The notes beneath the pieces were generated by a model. The model saw nothing but the letters and a program-made list of their open reading frames with translations, was not told the DNA's origin and made no database searches. DNA of 42,007 nt from Betaproteobacteria bacterium (lineage in GTDB: Bacteria; Pseudomonadota; Gammaproteobacteria; Burkholderiales; SG8-41). The DNA is taken from assembly GCA_025356695.1 (NCBI GenBank), contig JANXSE010000316.1, positions 1 through 42,007 of the forward strand. The letters run 5' to 3'. A program made the position numbers and the translations under genes. The number at the start of each line of letters is the position of its first letter. Position 1 is the stretch's first letter. Positions 15,653-24,611 of this stretch are shown piece after piece.

Positions 15653-16621
15653 ATGACGCAACGCATGCTCATGACGTTGGCGCTGACACTGCTCGCGGCG
15701 CAGTGTGCGATGGCACAGAACTATCCGAACCGCTCGATCCGCCTCGTCGTGCCGTGGGCGGCCGGCGGTCCGCCCGATGCGGTCGGCCGCCTGCTCGGCC
15801 AGCGCATCGGCGAGGCTTTCAAGCAGCAGTTCGTCATCGACAACCGGCCGGGGGCGAACAGCATCATCGGCACCGAGATGGTGGCGCGCGCCGCACCCGA
15901 TGGTTACACGTATCTGTTAACGACCGGTTCGCACACTACCAACGCTGCGCTGCATCCGAAGCTGCCATATGACACGCTGAAGGATTTTGTGCCACTGACC
16001 CTGGTCGGTGAATCGGCCGGCATGGTGATCGGCGTGCATCCGTCGCTACCGGTGAAGTCGGTGAAGGAACTGGTAGCGCTGGCGAAGTCGCGCCCGGGGC
16101 AGCTGACCTTCGGTTCGGCCGGCAACGGCAACACGCTGCATCTGGCCGGTGAGCTGTTCAAGGCGGCGACCGGCACCAACATCACGCATGTGCCGTACAA
16201 AAGCGCGACGCCGGCGCTGAACGATCTTCTTGGCGGACACATCGACATGATGTTCGCCAGCCCGATCTCGATGGCGCCGCCGATCAAGGCCGGGCGGCTG
16301 CGTGGCATCGCGCAGATGGGCCTGCGCCGTTCGCACCTGCTGCCCGATCTCGTCACGCTCAATGAACTCGGCATCCGCGACGCCGAAATCGGCGGCTGGT
16401 ACGGTTTGTATGCGCCGGCGAAAACGCCGCGCGAGATCACAGACCGCATGCTGGTCGAAGTGTTGAAAGCCCTGAAAGAACCCGAGGTGCGCGAAAGAAT
16501 CGGCAACCTCGGCGCCGAGCCGGTCGGTATGCCGCAGGACGAATTCGCGCGCTTCATCCTCGCCGACATTGAAAAATATGCGCGTCTCGGCAAGCGCATT
16601 AATCTGAAATTGAGCGACTGA
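15653..16621 (+). CDS. Bug/TctC binding protein (first of four in tandem)
   Basis: A 322-residue Bug-family periplasmic protein. The signal peptide is about 1-21 (AMA/QNYPN). The ligand loop PWAAGGPPDAVGR differs from the common PFPPGG-x-x-D form. It is followed by DNRPGANSIIG, HVPYKSATPALNDLLGG and a less typical LVTLNELG in place of the VPTxxE motif. ATG 15653 has GTGGAG upstream; longer frames run into the DapA-like gene. It is the first of four consecutive Bug genes separated by 3 to 78 bases, which implies cotranscription. Confidence 0.92.
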   Translation: MTQRMLMTLALTLLAAQCAMAQNYPNRSIRLVVPWAAGGPPDAVGRLLGQRIGEAFKQQFVIDNRPGANSIIGTEMVARAAPDGYTYLLTTGSHTTNAALHPKLPYDTLKDFVPLTLVGESAGMVIGVHPSLPVKSVKELVALAKSRPGQLTFGSAGNGNTLHLAGELFKAATGTNITHVPYKSATPALNDLLGGHIDMMFASPISMAPPIKAGRLRGIAQMGLRRSHLLPDLVTLNELGIRDAEIGGWYGLYAPAKTPREITDRMLVEVLKALKEPEVRERIGNLGAEPVGMPQDEFARFILADIEKYARLGKRINLKLSD

Positions 16622-16624
16622 ACG

Positions 16625-17596
16625 ATGACGAGTAGAGCTTTTCTGATGGCAGCGTTGTGCGCCTGTAGCGGTGGCGTACACGCCGCCTCTGCGGCGTATC
16701 CCGACCATCCGCTGCGCCTGATCCTGCCGTTTCCGACCGGCGGGCCGACTGATATCGTGGCACGCGCCTTCGGCCAGAAACTCGGCGAGGCGCTCGGTCA
16801 GCAGGTTGTTGTCGACAACCGCGGCGGCGCGGCCGGCGTGATCGCCTGCGACATCGCCGCGCACGCGGTGCCCGACGGCTACACGCTGTTGCTCGGCGTG
16901 ATCGGCACGATGTCAGTGCAGCCGCATCTTTCGGCCAAGCTGCCCTACGAACCCTTGCGCGATTTTGCGCCGGTGTCTTTGCTAAGTGCGTCGCCCTATG
17001 TGTTCGCCCTGAGCAATACGGTGTCGGCGCGCAGCGTGAAGGAACTCGTCGCGCTGGCGAAGGCGAACCCGGGCAAACTCACGTTTGCCTCGGGCGGCGT
17101 CGGCACCGGCAATCATCTGTCGGCGGAGTTGTTCCGCATTACCGCCGGCGTCGATCTCGTGCACGTCCCCTACAAAGGCGCCAGCCTCGCCATTACCGAT
17201 GTGATTTCGGGGCAGATCCAGATCTGGTTCATCAACCTGCTGCCGGCCACGCCCTATATCAAGGCCAACCGCATCCGCGCGCTGGCAGTGACGAGTGCCA
17301 GGCGCGCGCATTCGGCTCCGGATCTGCCGACGGTTGCCGAGTCCGGTTACCCGACCTATGAAACGACCTCCTGGCATGGCGTCGTGGTGCCGATCAAGAC
17401 GCCAGCGGCCATCGTTACGCGGCTCAATGCGGAACTGGTGAAGGTCGCGCGCCAGCCTGATCTGCGCGATCTGCTCGGCGCGCAGGGTTCCGAGGTGATC
17501 GGCAGCACGCCGGAGGAATTCACCGCCAAGATCAAGTCGGAGTCGGCAAAGTGGGCGCATGTCATCAAGACCGCCAATATCCGGGCGGAGAACTAA
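16625..17596 (+). CDS. Bug/TctC binding protein (second of four)
   Basis: A 323-residue Bug-family protein with a signal peptide of about 20-23 residues (GVHAASA/AYPDH). The ligand loop is PFPTGGPTDIVAR, then DNRGGAAGVIA, HVPYKGASLAITDVISGQ and DLPTVAESG. It begins three bases after the previous stop, so translation is probably coupled. The pocket loop is nearer the family norm than those of its immediate neighbours. Confidence 0.92.
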   Translation: MTSRAFLMAALCACSGGVHAASAAYPDHPLRLILPFPTGGPTDIVARAFGQKLGEALGQQVVVDNRGGAAGVIACDIAAHAVPDGYTLLLGVIGTMSVQPHLSAKLPYEPLRDFAPVSLLSASPYVFALSNTVSARSVKELVALAKANPGKLTFASGGVGTGNHLSAELFRITAGVDLVHVPYKGASLAITDVISGQIQIWFINLLPATPYIKANRIRALAVTSARRAHSAPDLPTVAESGYPTYETTSWHGVVVPIKTPAAIVTRLNAELVKVARQPDLRDLLGAQGSEVIGSTPEEFTAKIKSESAKWAHVIKTANIRAEN

Positions 17597-17616
17597 TCGA
17601 CGGGCGAGGTTCGAAA

Positions 17617-18588
17617 ATGATGCGGTCAACCTATTTAATTCGCGCAACACTGGCTGTTGTTGCATTGGCAGCTACGGCAGCGCCCGCGCAAACATATCCG
17701 TCGAAGCCGGTGCGCATGGTCGTGCCTTATGTCGCCGGCGGCCCGTACGACGAACTCGCGCGCCTGCTTGGGCCCCATCTGACGCAGATCTGGGGGCAGG
17801 CCGTGGTGGTGGACAACCGCGGTGGTGCCGGCGGCAACATCGGCGCGGAGGCGGTGGCGAAGTCGCCGGCCGACGGTTATTCGATGCTGCTCGGCAATGC
17901 CGGGCCGATCACCATCAATCCAAGCCTGTTGAAGAAGATGCCCTACGACGCGCAGCGCGATCTGCTGCCGATCATCACCGTGTCGGCCTCGCCGATGGTG
18001 CTGGTGGTACACCCCTCGCTGCCAGTGAAGAGCGTGAAGGAACTTGTCACGTTTGCGAAAACACGCCCCGGCCAGATCAACTACGCTTCGGCCGGCGTCG
18101 GCAATCTGCAGCACCTGGCAATGGAACATTTGCAGGCCCTCTCCGGCATGAAACTGAATCATGTGCCGTACAAAGGGGCTGCGCCCGCCTTCATCGATGT
18201 CATCGCCGGCCAGTGCGGCCTGATGTTTGCCAACATCACCGGTGCGATGACGCACATCAACTCGGGCCGTGTGCGCGTGATCGCGGTGTCGTCGGCCAAA
18301 CGTGCCGCGATATTGCCGAAGGTGCCGGGCATTGTCGAGACTTATCCCGAATTCGACATCACGACCTGGGTCGGCATCTTCGTGCCCGCCGGCACGCCGC
18401 GCGAAATCACGGCCAAACTGCAGGCCGATTTCATCACCGTGCTGGCACGCAGCGATGTGCGTGAACGCATCGCCAGCCAGGGCGGCGAAGTTCTCGCCGC
18501 GCCCGGCGAACAGCTCGCCGCGCACATCCGCAGGGAAACCGCGCTCTATGCGAAAGTGGTGCAGAGTTCGGGCATCAAGCCGGAATAG
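17617..18588 (+). CDS. Bug/TctC binding protein (third of four)
   Basis: A 323-residue Bug-family protein with a signal peptide of about 24 residues (APA/QTYPS). The ligand loop is unusual: PYVAGGPYDELARL, with Tyr-Asp-Glu in place of the common Thr/Ser-Asp-Ile/Val, which suggests a different ligand. DNRGGAGGNIG and HVPYKGAAPAFIDVIAGQ are conserved. ATG 17617 (or the next codon, 17620) is preferred over a frame start inside the previous gene. Confidence 0.91.
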   Translation: MMRSTYLIRATLAVVALAATAAPAQTYPSKPVRMVVPYVAGGPYDELARLLGPHLTQIWGQAVVVDNRGGAGGNIGAEAVAKSPADGYSMLLGNAGPITINPSLLKKMPYDAQRDLLPIITVSASPMVLVVHPSLPVKSVKELVTFAKTRPGQINYASAGVGNLQHLAMEHLQALSGMKLNHVPYKGAAPAFIDVIAGQCGLMFANITGAMTHINSGRVRVIAVSSAKRAAILPKVPGIVETYPEFDITTWVGIFVPAGTPREITAKLQADFITVLARSDVRERIASQGGEVLAAPGEQLAAHIRRETALYAKVVQSSGIKPE

Positions 18589-18666
18589 CCGGGGCAGGAC
18601 AGCGCCCGGCCGGAGCAGGTGCATCCCCTGCGTGCAGCGCAGGGGCAATCCTCGGGAAGGAACACG

Positions 18667-19623
18667 ATGAAGAACAGGATGGCATGGGTGGTTGCCGCTG
18701 CACTTTTACCTGGCACCGGCGTACAGGCGCAGCAATATCCGGTGAAAACTGTGCGTGTGGTCGTGCCGTTCGCGCCGGGTGGCGGCAGCGACATCACCGC
18801 ACGCCAGGTCTCGCAGAAATTCAGCGAACATCTCGGCCAGCAGTTCGTGGTGGACAATCGCGGCGGCGCTGGCGGCGTGATCGGTATGGAAATGGTGGCG
18901 AAGGCGCCGCCCGACGGCTACACCATCATGGTGATGTCGGGCAGTTTCTCGGCGACCGCGGCAACGCACCGGCCGGCCTTCGACCCGATCAATTCCATCA
19001 TTCCAGTGGGCGAAGTCGGCATCACGCCCTTCGTGCTCTCGGTGCATCCGTCGTTGCCGTCGAAAACGACGAAGGAATTCATCGCGCTGGCGAAGTCCAA
19101 ACCCGGCCAGCTGGTTTATGCCTCGAGCGGTATGGGCGGACTTACCCACCTTGCCACCGAACTCATGAGCATGATGGCGAAAATCAAAATGGTGCATGTC
19201 CCCTACAAGAGCACGGGGCCCGCGATCAGCGATCTGATTTCGGGGCAATGCCAGTTCATCGTCGGCAGCCTGCCGCCGATCCAGCCGCTGATCCAGACCG
19301 GCCGCCTGCGCGCGCTGGCGGTGACCACTTCCAAGCGCTGGTTCGCGCTGCCCGAGGTACCGACCATGGGCGAAACGCTGCCCGGTTACGAAGTCGAATT
19401 GTGGTTCGGCGTGATGGCGCCGCGCGGCACGCCGCCGGCCATCGTCGACAAGCTCAACGCGACGGTGAACAAATTCCTGCAGGACGCCGACATGAAAAAG
19501 AACCTCGACCAGCAGGGCATGATCGCCACCGGCGGCACGGCACAGAAATACGGCGAACGCATCCGCGCCGAATATGCGCGCTGGGTCAAGGTGGTGGATA
19601 CGGCGGGCATCAAGCCGGAATAA
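18667..19623 (+). CDS. Bug/TctC binding protein (fourth of four)
   Basis: A 318-residue Bug-family protein with a signal peptide of about 21 residues (VQA/QQYPV). Landmarks are PFAPGGGSDITAR, DNRGGAGGVIG, HVPYKSTGPAISDLISGQ and EVPTMGETLPG. The ribosome-binding site GGGAAGG is at 18654-18660. A 78-base gap separates it from the third gene, the longest in the array. It ends just before a GC-rich hairpin (19644-19668) that may stop transcription. Confidence 0.92.
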   Translation: MKNRMAWVVAAALLPGTGVQAQQYPVKTVRVVVPFAPGGGSDITARQVSQKFSEHLGQQFVVDNRGGAGGVIGMEMVAKAPPDGYTIMVMSGSFSATAATHRPAFDPINSIIPVGEVGITPFVLSVHPSLPSKTTKEFIALAKSKPGQLVYASSGMGGLTHLATELMSMMAKIKMVHVPYKSTGPAISDLISGQCQFIVGSLPPIQPLIQTGRLRALAVTTSKRWFALPEVPTMGETLPGYEVELWFGVMAPRGTPPAIVDKLNATVNKFLQDADMKKNLDQQGMIATGGTAQKYGERIRAEYARWVKVVDTAGIKPE

Positions 19624-19643
19624 GGCCGAACCTTGCGGTTCAC

Positions 19644-19668
19644 GCCTTCCCCCCTTGTGGGGGAAGGC
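19644..19668. repeat. GC-rich inverted repeat after the Bug array
   Basis: GCCTTCCCCC (19644-19653) pairs with GGGGGAAGGC (19659-19668), a 10-bp stem with a short CTTGT loop. It lies between the last Bug gene and the dehydrogenase gene. It could attenuate transcription or be a dispersed repeat; no T-run follows. Confidence 0.5.
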
Positions 19669-19718
19669 GGGGATAGGGGGTAAAGCAAACTGAAACGCAG
19701 ACAAAGAAATTCGAAACC

Positions 19719-20792
19719 ATGAACACGTCGCCTCGCATCAACGCCCAACAACTGCTCGACTTTGCCACCGCCGTCTACGCCGGTGCCGGTATGCCCGAGC
19801 GTGACGCACGTCTCGTCGCCGACACACTGGTGCAGGCCGACCTGTGGGGCCATCAATCGCACGGTGTGCTGCGGCTGGGCTGGTATCTCGATCGCATCCG
19901 CAACGGCGTGATGAAGCCGGTGACCACGCCCGAGTTCGTCGTCGATGCCGGATCGATCGCCGTGATCGACGGTCACGACGGCGTCGGCCACGTGGTGACC
20001 GAACTCGCCACGCGCGAGGCGGTCAAGCGCGCGAAGGTGCACGGCCTCGGTGCCGTCGGTGTGCGCATGTCGAATCATTTCGGCACCTGCATGTACTACA
20101 CGCGTTTGGGTGCGCTGGATGGTTGCGCGATGTTTTTGACCAGCAACGGTGGCCCGGCGATGGCGCCGTGGGGCGGACGCAAAAAAATAATCGGCACCAA
20201 TCCGTGGTCGGTGGCTACCCCCGCCGGCAAACACGCGCCCTTCCTGATGGACATGGCGAACACCGGTGTGGCGCGCGGCAAGATTTATCTCGCGCGCAAC
20301 AGGCATCAGCCGATCCCCGAAGGCTGGGCGATTGACGCCGACGGCGCGCCGACCACCGATGCGCAGGCCGCGATCGACGGCATCATCCTGCCAATGGCGG
20401 GGCACAAGGGTTACGCGATTGCGATGATGGTCGATGTATTGTCGGGCGTGCTGACCGGCAGCGGCTTTCTCTCGCAGGTGCACAGTCCCTACAAGACCGC
20501 CGAGAAAAGCAATTGCGGCCACTTCATGATCGCCATCAACATCGAGGCCTTCCAGCCGCTGGCGCAATTCAACGCGCGCATGGAGGCATACATTGCCGAA
20601 CTGAAATCGGTGCCGCTCGCCAAGGGCCACGACGAGGTGTTTTATCCGGGCGAAATCGAGGCCAACAACAACGTGGCGAATCGGCGTGACGGCCTGTTGC
20701 TGCCGGAAGATACGCTGGCGGATCTGGCGCGCATTGCACGCGAGACAGGGCTTGTGGACAAGCTGTCGTTTACAGATGGGATTTTCCGATAA
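19719..20792 (+). CDS. Type-2 malate/L-lactate dehydrogenase family oxidoreductase (Ldh2/AllD-like)
   Basis: A 357-residue NAD(P)-dependent 2-hydroxyacid (or imine) dehydrogenase of the Ldh2 / malate-lactate dehydrogenase family, which also holds ureidoglycolate and sulfolactate dehydrogenases. The conserved catalytic GHQSHGVLR segment is at 44-52 (H48, R52), the SNHFGTCMYY segment follows near 115, and MAGHKGYAIAMMVDVLSG is typical of the C-terminal half. There is no signal peptide, so it is cytoplasmic. It follows the four-Bug array and likely handles an imported hydroxy- or oxo-acid. The exact substrate cannot be told from the sequence. Confidence 0.9.
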   Translation: MNTSPRINAQQLLDFATAVYAGAGMPERDARLVADTLVQADLWGHQSHGVLRLGWYLDRIRNGVMKPVTTPEFVVDAGSIAVIDGHDGVGHVVTELATREAVKRAKVHGLGAVGVRMSNHFGTCMYYTRLGALDGCAMFLTSNGGPAMAPWGGRKKIIGTNPWSVATPAGKHAPFLMDMANTGVARGKIYLARNRHQPIPEGWAIDADGAPTTDAQAAIDGIILPMAGHKGYAIAMMVDVLSGVLTGSGFLSQVHSPYKTAEKSNCGHFMIAINIEAFQPLAQFNARMEAYIAELKSVPLAKGHDEVFYPGEIEANNNVANRRDGLLLPEDTLADLARIARETGLVDKLSFTDGIFR

Positions 20793-20839
20793 TCGTGGCA
20801 ACAGGGTATGCCCTTGGTATTTCGGTTAAAGTTGCGGGC

Positions 20840-21205
20840 ATGAGCTACGAACTTGTCTGGGAACCGCATGGCGTGGTGTTGAATTTCTCCGGGCAACTGG
20901 TGCCCAATGACCCCTTGAATGCCACGGCTGACTATGAGGGCGATAGCCGTTTTGACGAACTTTTGTACGTGATTGCCGATTACACGCAGATCACCGGTTG
21001 CGACGCGAGACCGGACGACATAGAGAATGTCTGGGCGATTGACTGGGCGGCGAAACACAGCAATCCGAAAATCAGGAAAGCCGTGGTCACTACTTCGACT
21101 GCAGTCATCAAGATGGCAGACCACTACAGGAATAATCTCGGCGCCGCCTATCCGGTGGAAATATTCGCCACTCGCGCCGACGCCAGAGCCTGGCTCAATG
21201 CCTGA
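20840..21205 (+). CDS. Small SpoIIAA/STAS-like protein of unknown function
   Basis: A 121-residue soluble protein beginning MSYELVWEPHGVVLNFSGQL. It has alternating beta strands and amphipathic helices that resemble SpoIIAA-like (STAS-fold) proteins, and it ends in FATRADARAWL, a common ending in that group. I chose ATG 20840 because similar proteins begin there; a GTG at 20795 would add 15 residues. Neither start has a strong ribosome-binding site. It follows the dehydrogenase gene closely and converges with the methyltransferase gene at 21215. The family call is an impression from the sequence pattern and function is unknown. Confidence 0.6.
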   Translation: MSYELVWEPHGVVLNFSGQLVPNDPLNATADYEGDSRFDELLYVIADYTQITGCDARPDDIENVWAIDWAAKHSNPKIRKAVVTTSTAVIKMADHYRNNLGAAYPVEIFATRADARAWLNA

Positions 21206-21214
21206 CCGCACTGG

Positions 21215-22387
21215 CTAGTGCACTATCAGCCGCCACAACGACGTCACCTCCGCCGCACGCACCGCGTGCAGCGCATCCGATTTGTCATGGACCTTGGGAT
21301 GATGCGGGCGCACTTCGGTCCTTCCTGATACCGTCAGTCCCGCCGCATCGAAAGCGGCAAGCAAGGCCTCGCGTGAACGCAGTCCCAGCCGTTCTGCGAT
21401 ATCCGAAAGCACCAGCCAGCCTTCGCCGCCCGTTTCAAGATGCGCGGCAAGGCCGTTGATGAAACCGAGCAGCATGCGGCTGTCCGGATCGTAGACGGCG
21501 TGTTCGAGGGAACTGCTCGGGCGCGCCGGTATCCATGGCGGATTACAGACGATGAGATTCGCGCGGCCTTCCGGGAACAGATCGGCTTCGACGATTTTCA
21601 CTTTGCCGAAAAAGCCGAGGCGCGCGATGTTTTCGCGCGAGCAGGCGAGCGCGCGCGGGTCCTGTTCGGTGGCGATGATCTGCGCGATGCCGCGTTGTGC
21701 GAGCACCGCGGCGATGACGCCGGTGCCGGCGCCGATATCAAAGGCCAGTGCGGGCGCGGGCACCGGCATGGGGGCGGCGATGACGAGCTCGATGTAATCG
21801 TTGCGCACCGGTGCGAACACGCCGTAATGCGGGTGGATGCGCCCGGCCAGGGTCGGGATGTCCATGCCCTTCTTGCGCCATTCGTGCGCGCTGATCATGC
21901 CCAGCAGTTCGCGCAGCGAGGTGACCGAGGCGGTCGCGTCTTCGGCTTTTGCGCCGTATGCCTCGGTGCAGGCCTCGCGCACGTCGGGCGCGCGACGCAG
22001 CGGCACGCCGTAATCCCCATCCAGCGGAATCAGCAGCATGCCCAGGGTGCGTGCGCGTTGCGAACGGCTCTGCCGGTAGAGATGAAAGGCCTCGGGAAAC
22101 GGTGTCGGCGGCGGCGCCACGGGCGGCCCGCCGCGGGCGGCACGCGGCGCGCGCGGTTTGCGGTCGGCGCGTACCGTCAATGCCTTCAGCAACTGGCGCG
22201 CATTTTGAAAGTCGCCGCGCCAGAGCAGCGCAGTGCCTTCGCAGGCGTGGTGATAGGCGGCGTCGGCCGTCATGCTGTCGTCGGCAATGATGACGCGTTT
22301 GTGCGGCGGCGTGCCACGTTCGGCGCGCCAGCGCGCCGAACGTGCTGCGCCGGCCTCGGTCCAGTTCAGAACAGGATGTGTGCTCAT
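21215..22387 (-). CDS. Class I SAM-dependent methyltransferase (HemK/PrmC-like fold with NPPW)
   Basis: A 390-residue cytoplasmic protein with a C-terminal class I methyltransferase domain. The SAM loop DIGAGTG is at about 217-223 and the catalytic NPPW at 282-285, the motif of N-directed methylation (glutamine, adenine or guanine amino groups). The N-terminal 200 residues hold a basic, proline-rich linker (around 80-100) and no domain I recognise. The start overlaps the upstream DUF1415 stop as ATGA at 22387; a start five codons earlier (22402) is possible. It is the last gene of a three-gene minus-strand group. The target may be a protein or rRNA; it cannot be settled here. Confidence 0.8.
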   Translation of the reverse strand: MSTHPVLNWTEAGAARSARWRAERGTPPHKRVIIADDSMTADAAYHHACEGTALLWRGDFQNARQLLKALTVRADRKPRAPRAARGGPPVAPPPTPFPEAFHLYRQSRSQRARTLGMLLIPLDGDYGVPLRRAPDVREACTEAYGAKAEDATASVTSLRELLGMISAHEWRKKGMDIPTLAGRIHPHYGVFAPVRNDYIELVIAAPMPVPAPALAFDIGAGTGVIAAVLAQRGIAQIIATEQDPRALACSRENIARLGFFGKVKIVEADLFPEGRANLIVCNPPWIPARPSSSLEHAVYDPDSRMLLGFINGLAAHLETGGEGWLVLSDIAERLGLRSREALLAAFDAAGLTVSGRTEVRPHHPKVHDKSDALHAVRAAEVTSLWRLIVH

Positions 22388-22959
22388 GGTTTGGTCGTCC
22401 ACAGTTGTTGCCAGCCTGCGTGGCCGAGATGGCGCAGGGTGGCGATGTTTTTATCGAAGATGGTCGCCGCGTCGGGAAATGCCGCCACGGCGCGGTCGAT
22501 GCTGGCTTCTCGCAGCAGATGCAGTGTAGGGTAGGGCGCGCGGTTGCTGTAGTTGTCGATATCGTCGCTGGCGCTGCCGGCGAATTCATAATCCGGATGC
22601 AGGCTGGCGATTTGCAGGGTGCCTTCGAGGCCAAGGTTTTTGACAGTGGCATTGGCTTCGGCGAGAAAGAACTGGTAATCGATAAAACCGGTCATTACCC
22701 GCGGATGAATCAGCAGGGTGGTGTCGATGTCATCGGCGTCCGCCGCGGCTAGCCATTCAAGTTCGTGCGCCAGTTCGGCCAGCAGCTCGTCGGCAGTGTG
22801 TGCTGCAGTGATCGCGTAACGGATCTGTCGTTTGTTGTGCACCGCCTTGGCGAACGGACAGAGATTGAGTCCGATCACTGCGCGCTCGATCCAGCGCTGC
22901 GTGGCAGCCACGCATTCACCGCTGTCCGCCACGGCGCAGGGCATCAGTACATCAATCAT
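22384..22959 (-). CDS. DUF1415 family protein
   Basis: A 191-residue DUF1415 protein, a conserved proteobacterial family of unknown function. The typical opening is seen (WIERAVIGLNLCPFAKAV), with IHPRVMTGFIDYQFFL and LQIASLHPDYEFAG in the middle and NRAPYPTLHLLREASIDRAV near the C-terminus. No signal peptide or membrane segment is present. It is translationally coupled to the methyltransferase gene downstream and lies 33 bases after the Cys-cluster gene upstream, so the three are probably one operon. Confidence 0.9.
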   Translation of the reverse strand: MIDVLMPCAVADSGECVAATQRWIERAVIGLNLCPFAKAVHNKRQIRYAITAAHTADELLAELAHELEWLAAADADDIDTTLLIHPRVMTGFIDYQFFLAEANATVKNLGLEGTLQIASLHPDYEFAGSASDDIDNYSNRAPYPTLHLLREASIDRAVAAFPDAATIFDKNIATLRHLGHAGWQQLWTTKP

Positions 22960-22992
22960 CGGGTGTTTCCAGAAATTCCGGCGGGATGCCGC

Positions 22993-23304
22993 TTACAGGG
23001 AAGCCTTGGTTCGCTCAGTGAGACAGTCGCCGTCGCCGACCGGATATTCACGGCAGACGCCGGGCCTTTGCTTGTAGATTCTGCACAAGAGTGTCTTGCG
23101 GTCCAGCGCGGCGCACCAGCCGTCCTCGAGGCGCTTCATCACCTCGCCGCCCCAGCGATCCTTTTCACTGAATTCGGCCGGCACGTCGTCGTCACCCATC
23201 AGTATCACCTCCAGCCGGCAGCAGCAGGCTTTGCAGGACGCGCAGGTGATGGCGCTGTTGTCGCCGGCTGCGGCCGCGAGGGAAATGGCGTTCGAATGAC
23301 TCAA
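22993..23304 (-). CDS. YkgJ-type cysteine-cluster (putative Zn/Fe-S-binding) protein
   Basis: A small protein of about 103 residues with a cysteine pattern typical of the YkgJ/UPF0153 family: CASCKACCC, then WCAALD, LCRIYKQRPGVCREYPVGDGDC. This should bind a metal or an iron-sulfur cluster. Function is unknown. The only in-frame start I see is a TTG at 23304 with no good ribosome-binding site, so the N-terminus is uncertain; the conserved part begins near residue 20. First gene of the minus-strand group with DUF1415 and the methyltransferase. Confidence 0.8.
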   Translation of the reverse strand: MSHSNAISLAAAAGDNSAITCASCKACCCRLEVILMGDDDVPAEFSEKDRWGGEVMKRLEDGWCAALDRKTLLCRIYKQRPGVCREYPVGDGDCLTERTKASL

Positions 23305-23459
23305 AGGAAACTGCGTCAGGTCAATGGGGCAAAGGGGGCGACAGTATACGTGCTGCCTCCAATGGGCGTCACAAAAAGAATAGTGTCGTGCATTCCGCGG
23401 GCGGTGTTCCGCGGTCGGCTATGATGGCGGGGTTCTTATCAATAAGTGTGGAGTTCGCA

Positions 23460-24566
23460 GTGGAAAAGCCAGGCCTGCAACGCAGGGAGATCGGTCTCGC
23501 CATCATTGGCGCCGGGCGCATCGGTACCATGCGCGCCAAACTGGCGGCGTCGCACGCCGCGGTGCATTGTATCGGTGTTGCGGACATCAACAAAGATGCG
23601 GCAAAAAAACTGGCGGATACTGCCGGCGCCACCATCGTCGGCACCGACAGTCTGGAAATCATTTCCAATCCGGCGATCAATGCGGTGGTGGTCGCCACCG
23701 GCGAACACCAGCATGTCGAGCCGGTGCTGCAGGCGCTGGCGCAGGGCAAACACGTGCTGGTCGAAAAACCGATCGCACTGAAACTCGAGGACGCCGACAG
23801 GCTGATCGCCGCGGCCGCGCAAAGCAGCGGCAGCCTGCACGTTGGTTATAGCCGTCGCTTCAAACGGCGTTATCTGACGGTGAAGGAGCAGATCTCGCTG
23901 GGCCGCCTGGGTAGCGTGTCGGGACTGTCGGCGCGCATCTACAATTCGCGCGCCCAGGTCTTTCAGATGCTCAAACGCGATCCGCATGCGACGCCGGTGG
24001 TCGATTCGCTGACCTATTTCGTCGATATGCTCGGCTGGTGGGTGCCCGACAACCCGGCCGTCGAGGTGTGGGCGCGCGGCAAGGGCGGCAGCATTCGCAA
24101 GGCCGGTTTCGATTGCGACGACGTCACCTACGCGGTAGTCACGCTCGCCGACGGCGCGCTGGTCAATTTCAGCTGCAGCTTTGCGCTGCCGGATAAATAT
24201 CCCTCGCTCGGCTATTGCGCGCGTGTTGAAGTGATCGGCACCGAAGGTGTGTTGATGATCGACGACGACCATCTCGACCAGATCATGTACACCGAGCGCG
24301 GCATTCCGCATATCTATGTGCCCGACCTGACGGTGAACATGGCCTTCCTCTCGAGTTCGGCGCCTGGCGACTGGGTCGGCGGTGAATTCTGGGGGCCGCT
24401 GGCGAGCGAAACGCGCAACTGGCTCGATCATGTGGCGACCGGCAAGCCCTGCCTGCTCGCGACACCGCGCGAGGCGCGCAGCAATCTGGCGATCACGCTG
24501 GCGGTCGAGGAAGCGGTGGCCAGCGGCAAGACGGTGCGGTTGTCGGAAACGGCGGTGGCACGGTAA
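23460..24566 (+). CDS. Gfo/Idh/MocA family oxidoreductase (second copy)
   Basis: A 368-residue paralogue of the oxidoreductase at 5615-6700, matching it along the whole length (e.g. DPHATPVVDSLTY vs NPHATPVVDALTY, and the shared ALPxKYPSLG and DDDHxDQIMY). The Rossmann motif GAGRIG is at 17-22, and the EKP motif is present. Tyr again replaces the catalytic His (D-S-L-T-Y). I take GTG 23460, with GTGGAG upstream, over an upstream ATG (23388). Like the first copy it is followed by two Bug genes, so the whole three-gene module occurs twice. Reaction: NAD(P)-linked oxidation of a polyol, sugar or sugar acid, by family. Confidence 0.88.
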   Translation: MEKPGLQRREIGLAIIGAGRIGTMRAKLAASHAAVHCIGVADINKDAAKKLADTAGATIVGTDSLEIISNPAINAVVVATGEHQHVEPVLQALAQGKHVLVEKPIALKLEDADRLIAAAAQSSGSLHVGYSRRFKRRYLTVKEQISLGRLGSVSGLSARIYNSRAQVFQMLKRDPHATPVVDSLTYFVDMLGWWVPDNPAVEVWARGKGGSIRKAGFDCDDVTYAVVTLADGALVNFSCSFALPDKYPSLGYCARVEVIGTEGVLMIDDDHLDQIMYTERGIPHIYVPDLTVNMAFLSSSAPGDWVGGEFWGPLASETRNWLDHVATGKPCLLATPREARSNLAITLAVEEAVASGKTVRLSETAVAR

Positions 24567-24611
24567 TCGGCTTCGTGCAAACCGTCGTACAATCGGGCAC
24601 CCAATCTTGAT

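Noticed and set aside
19386..20801. 471-residue minus-strand open frame
   Set aside because: Antisense to a Bug gene and the malate/lactate dehydrogenase gene, both well supported. Shadow frame with no domain.
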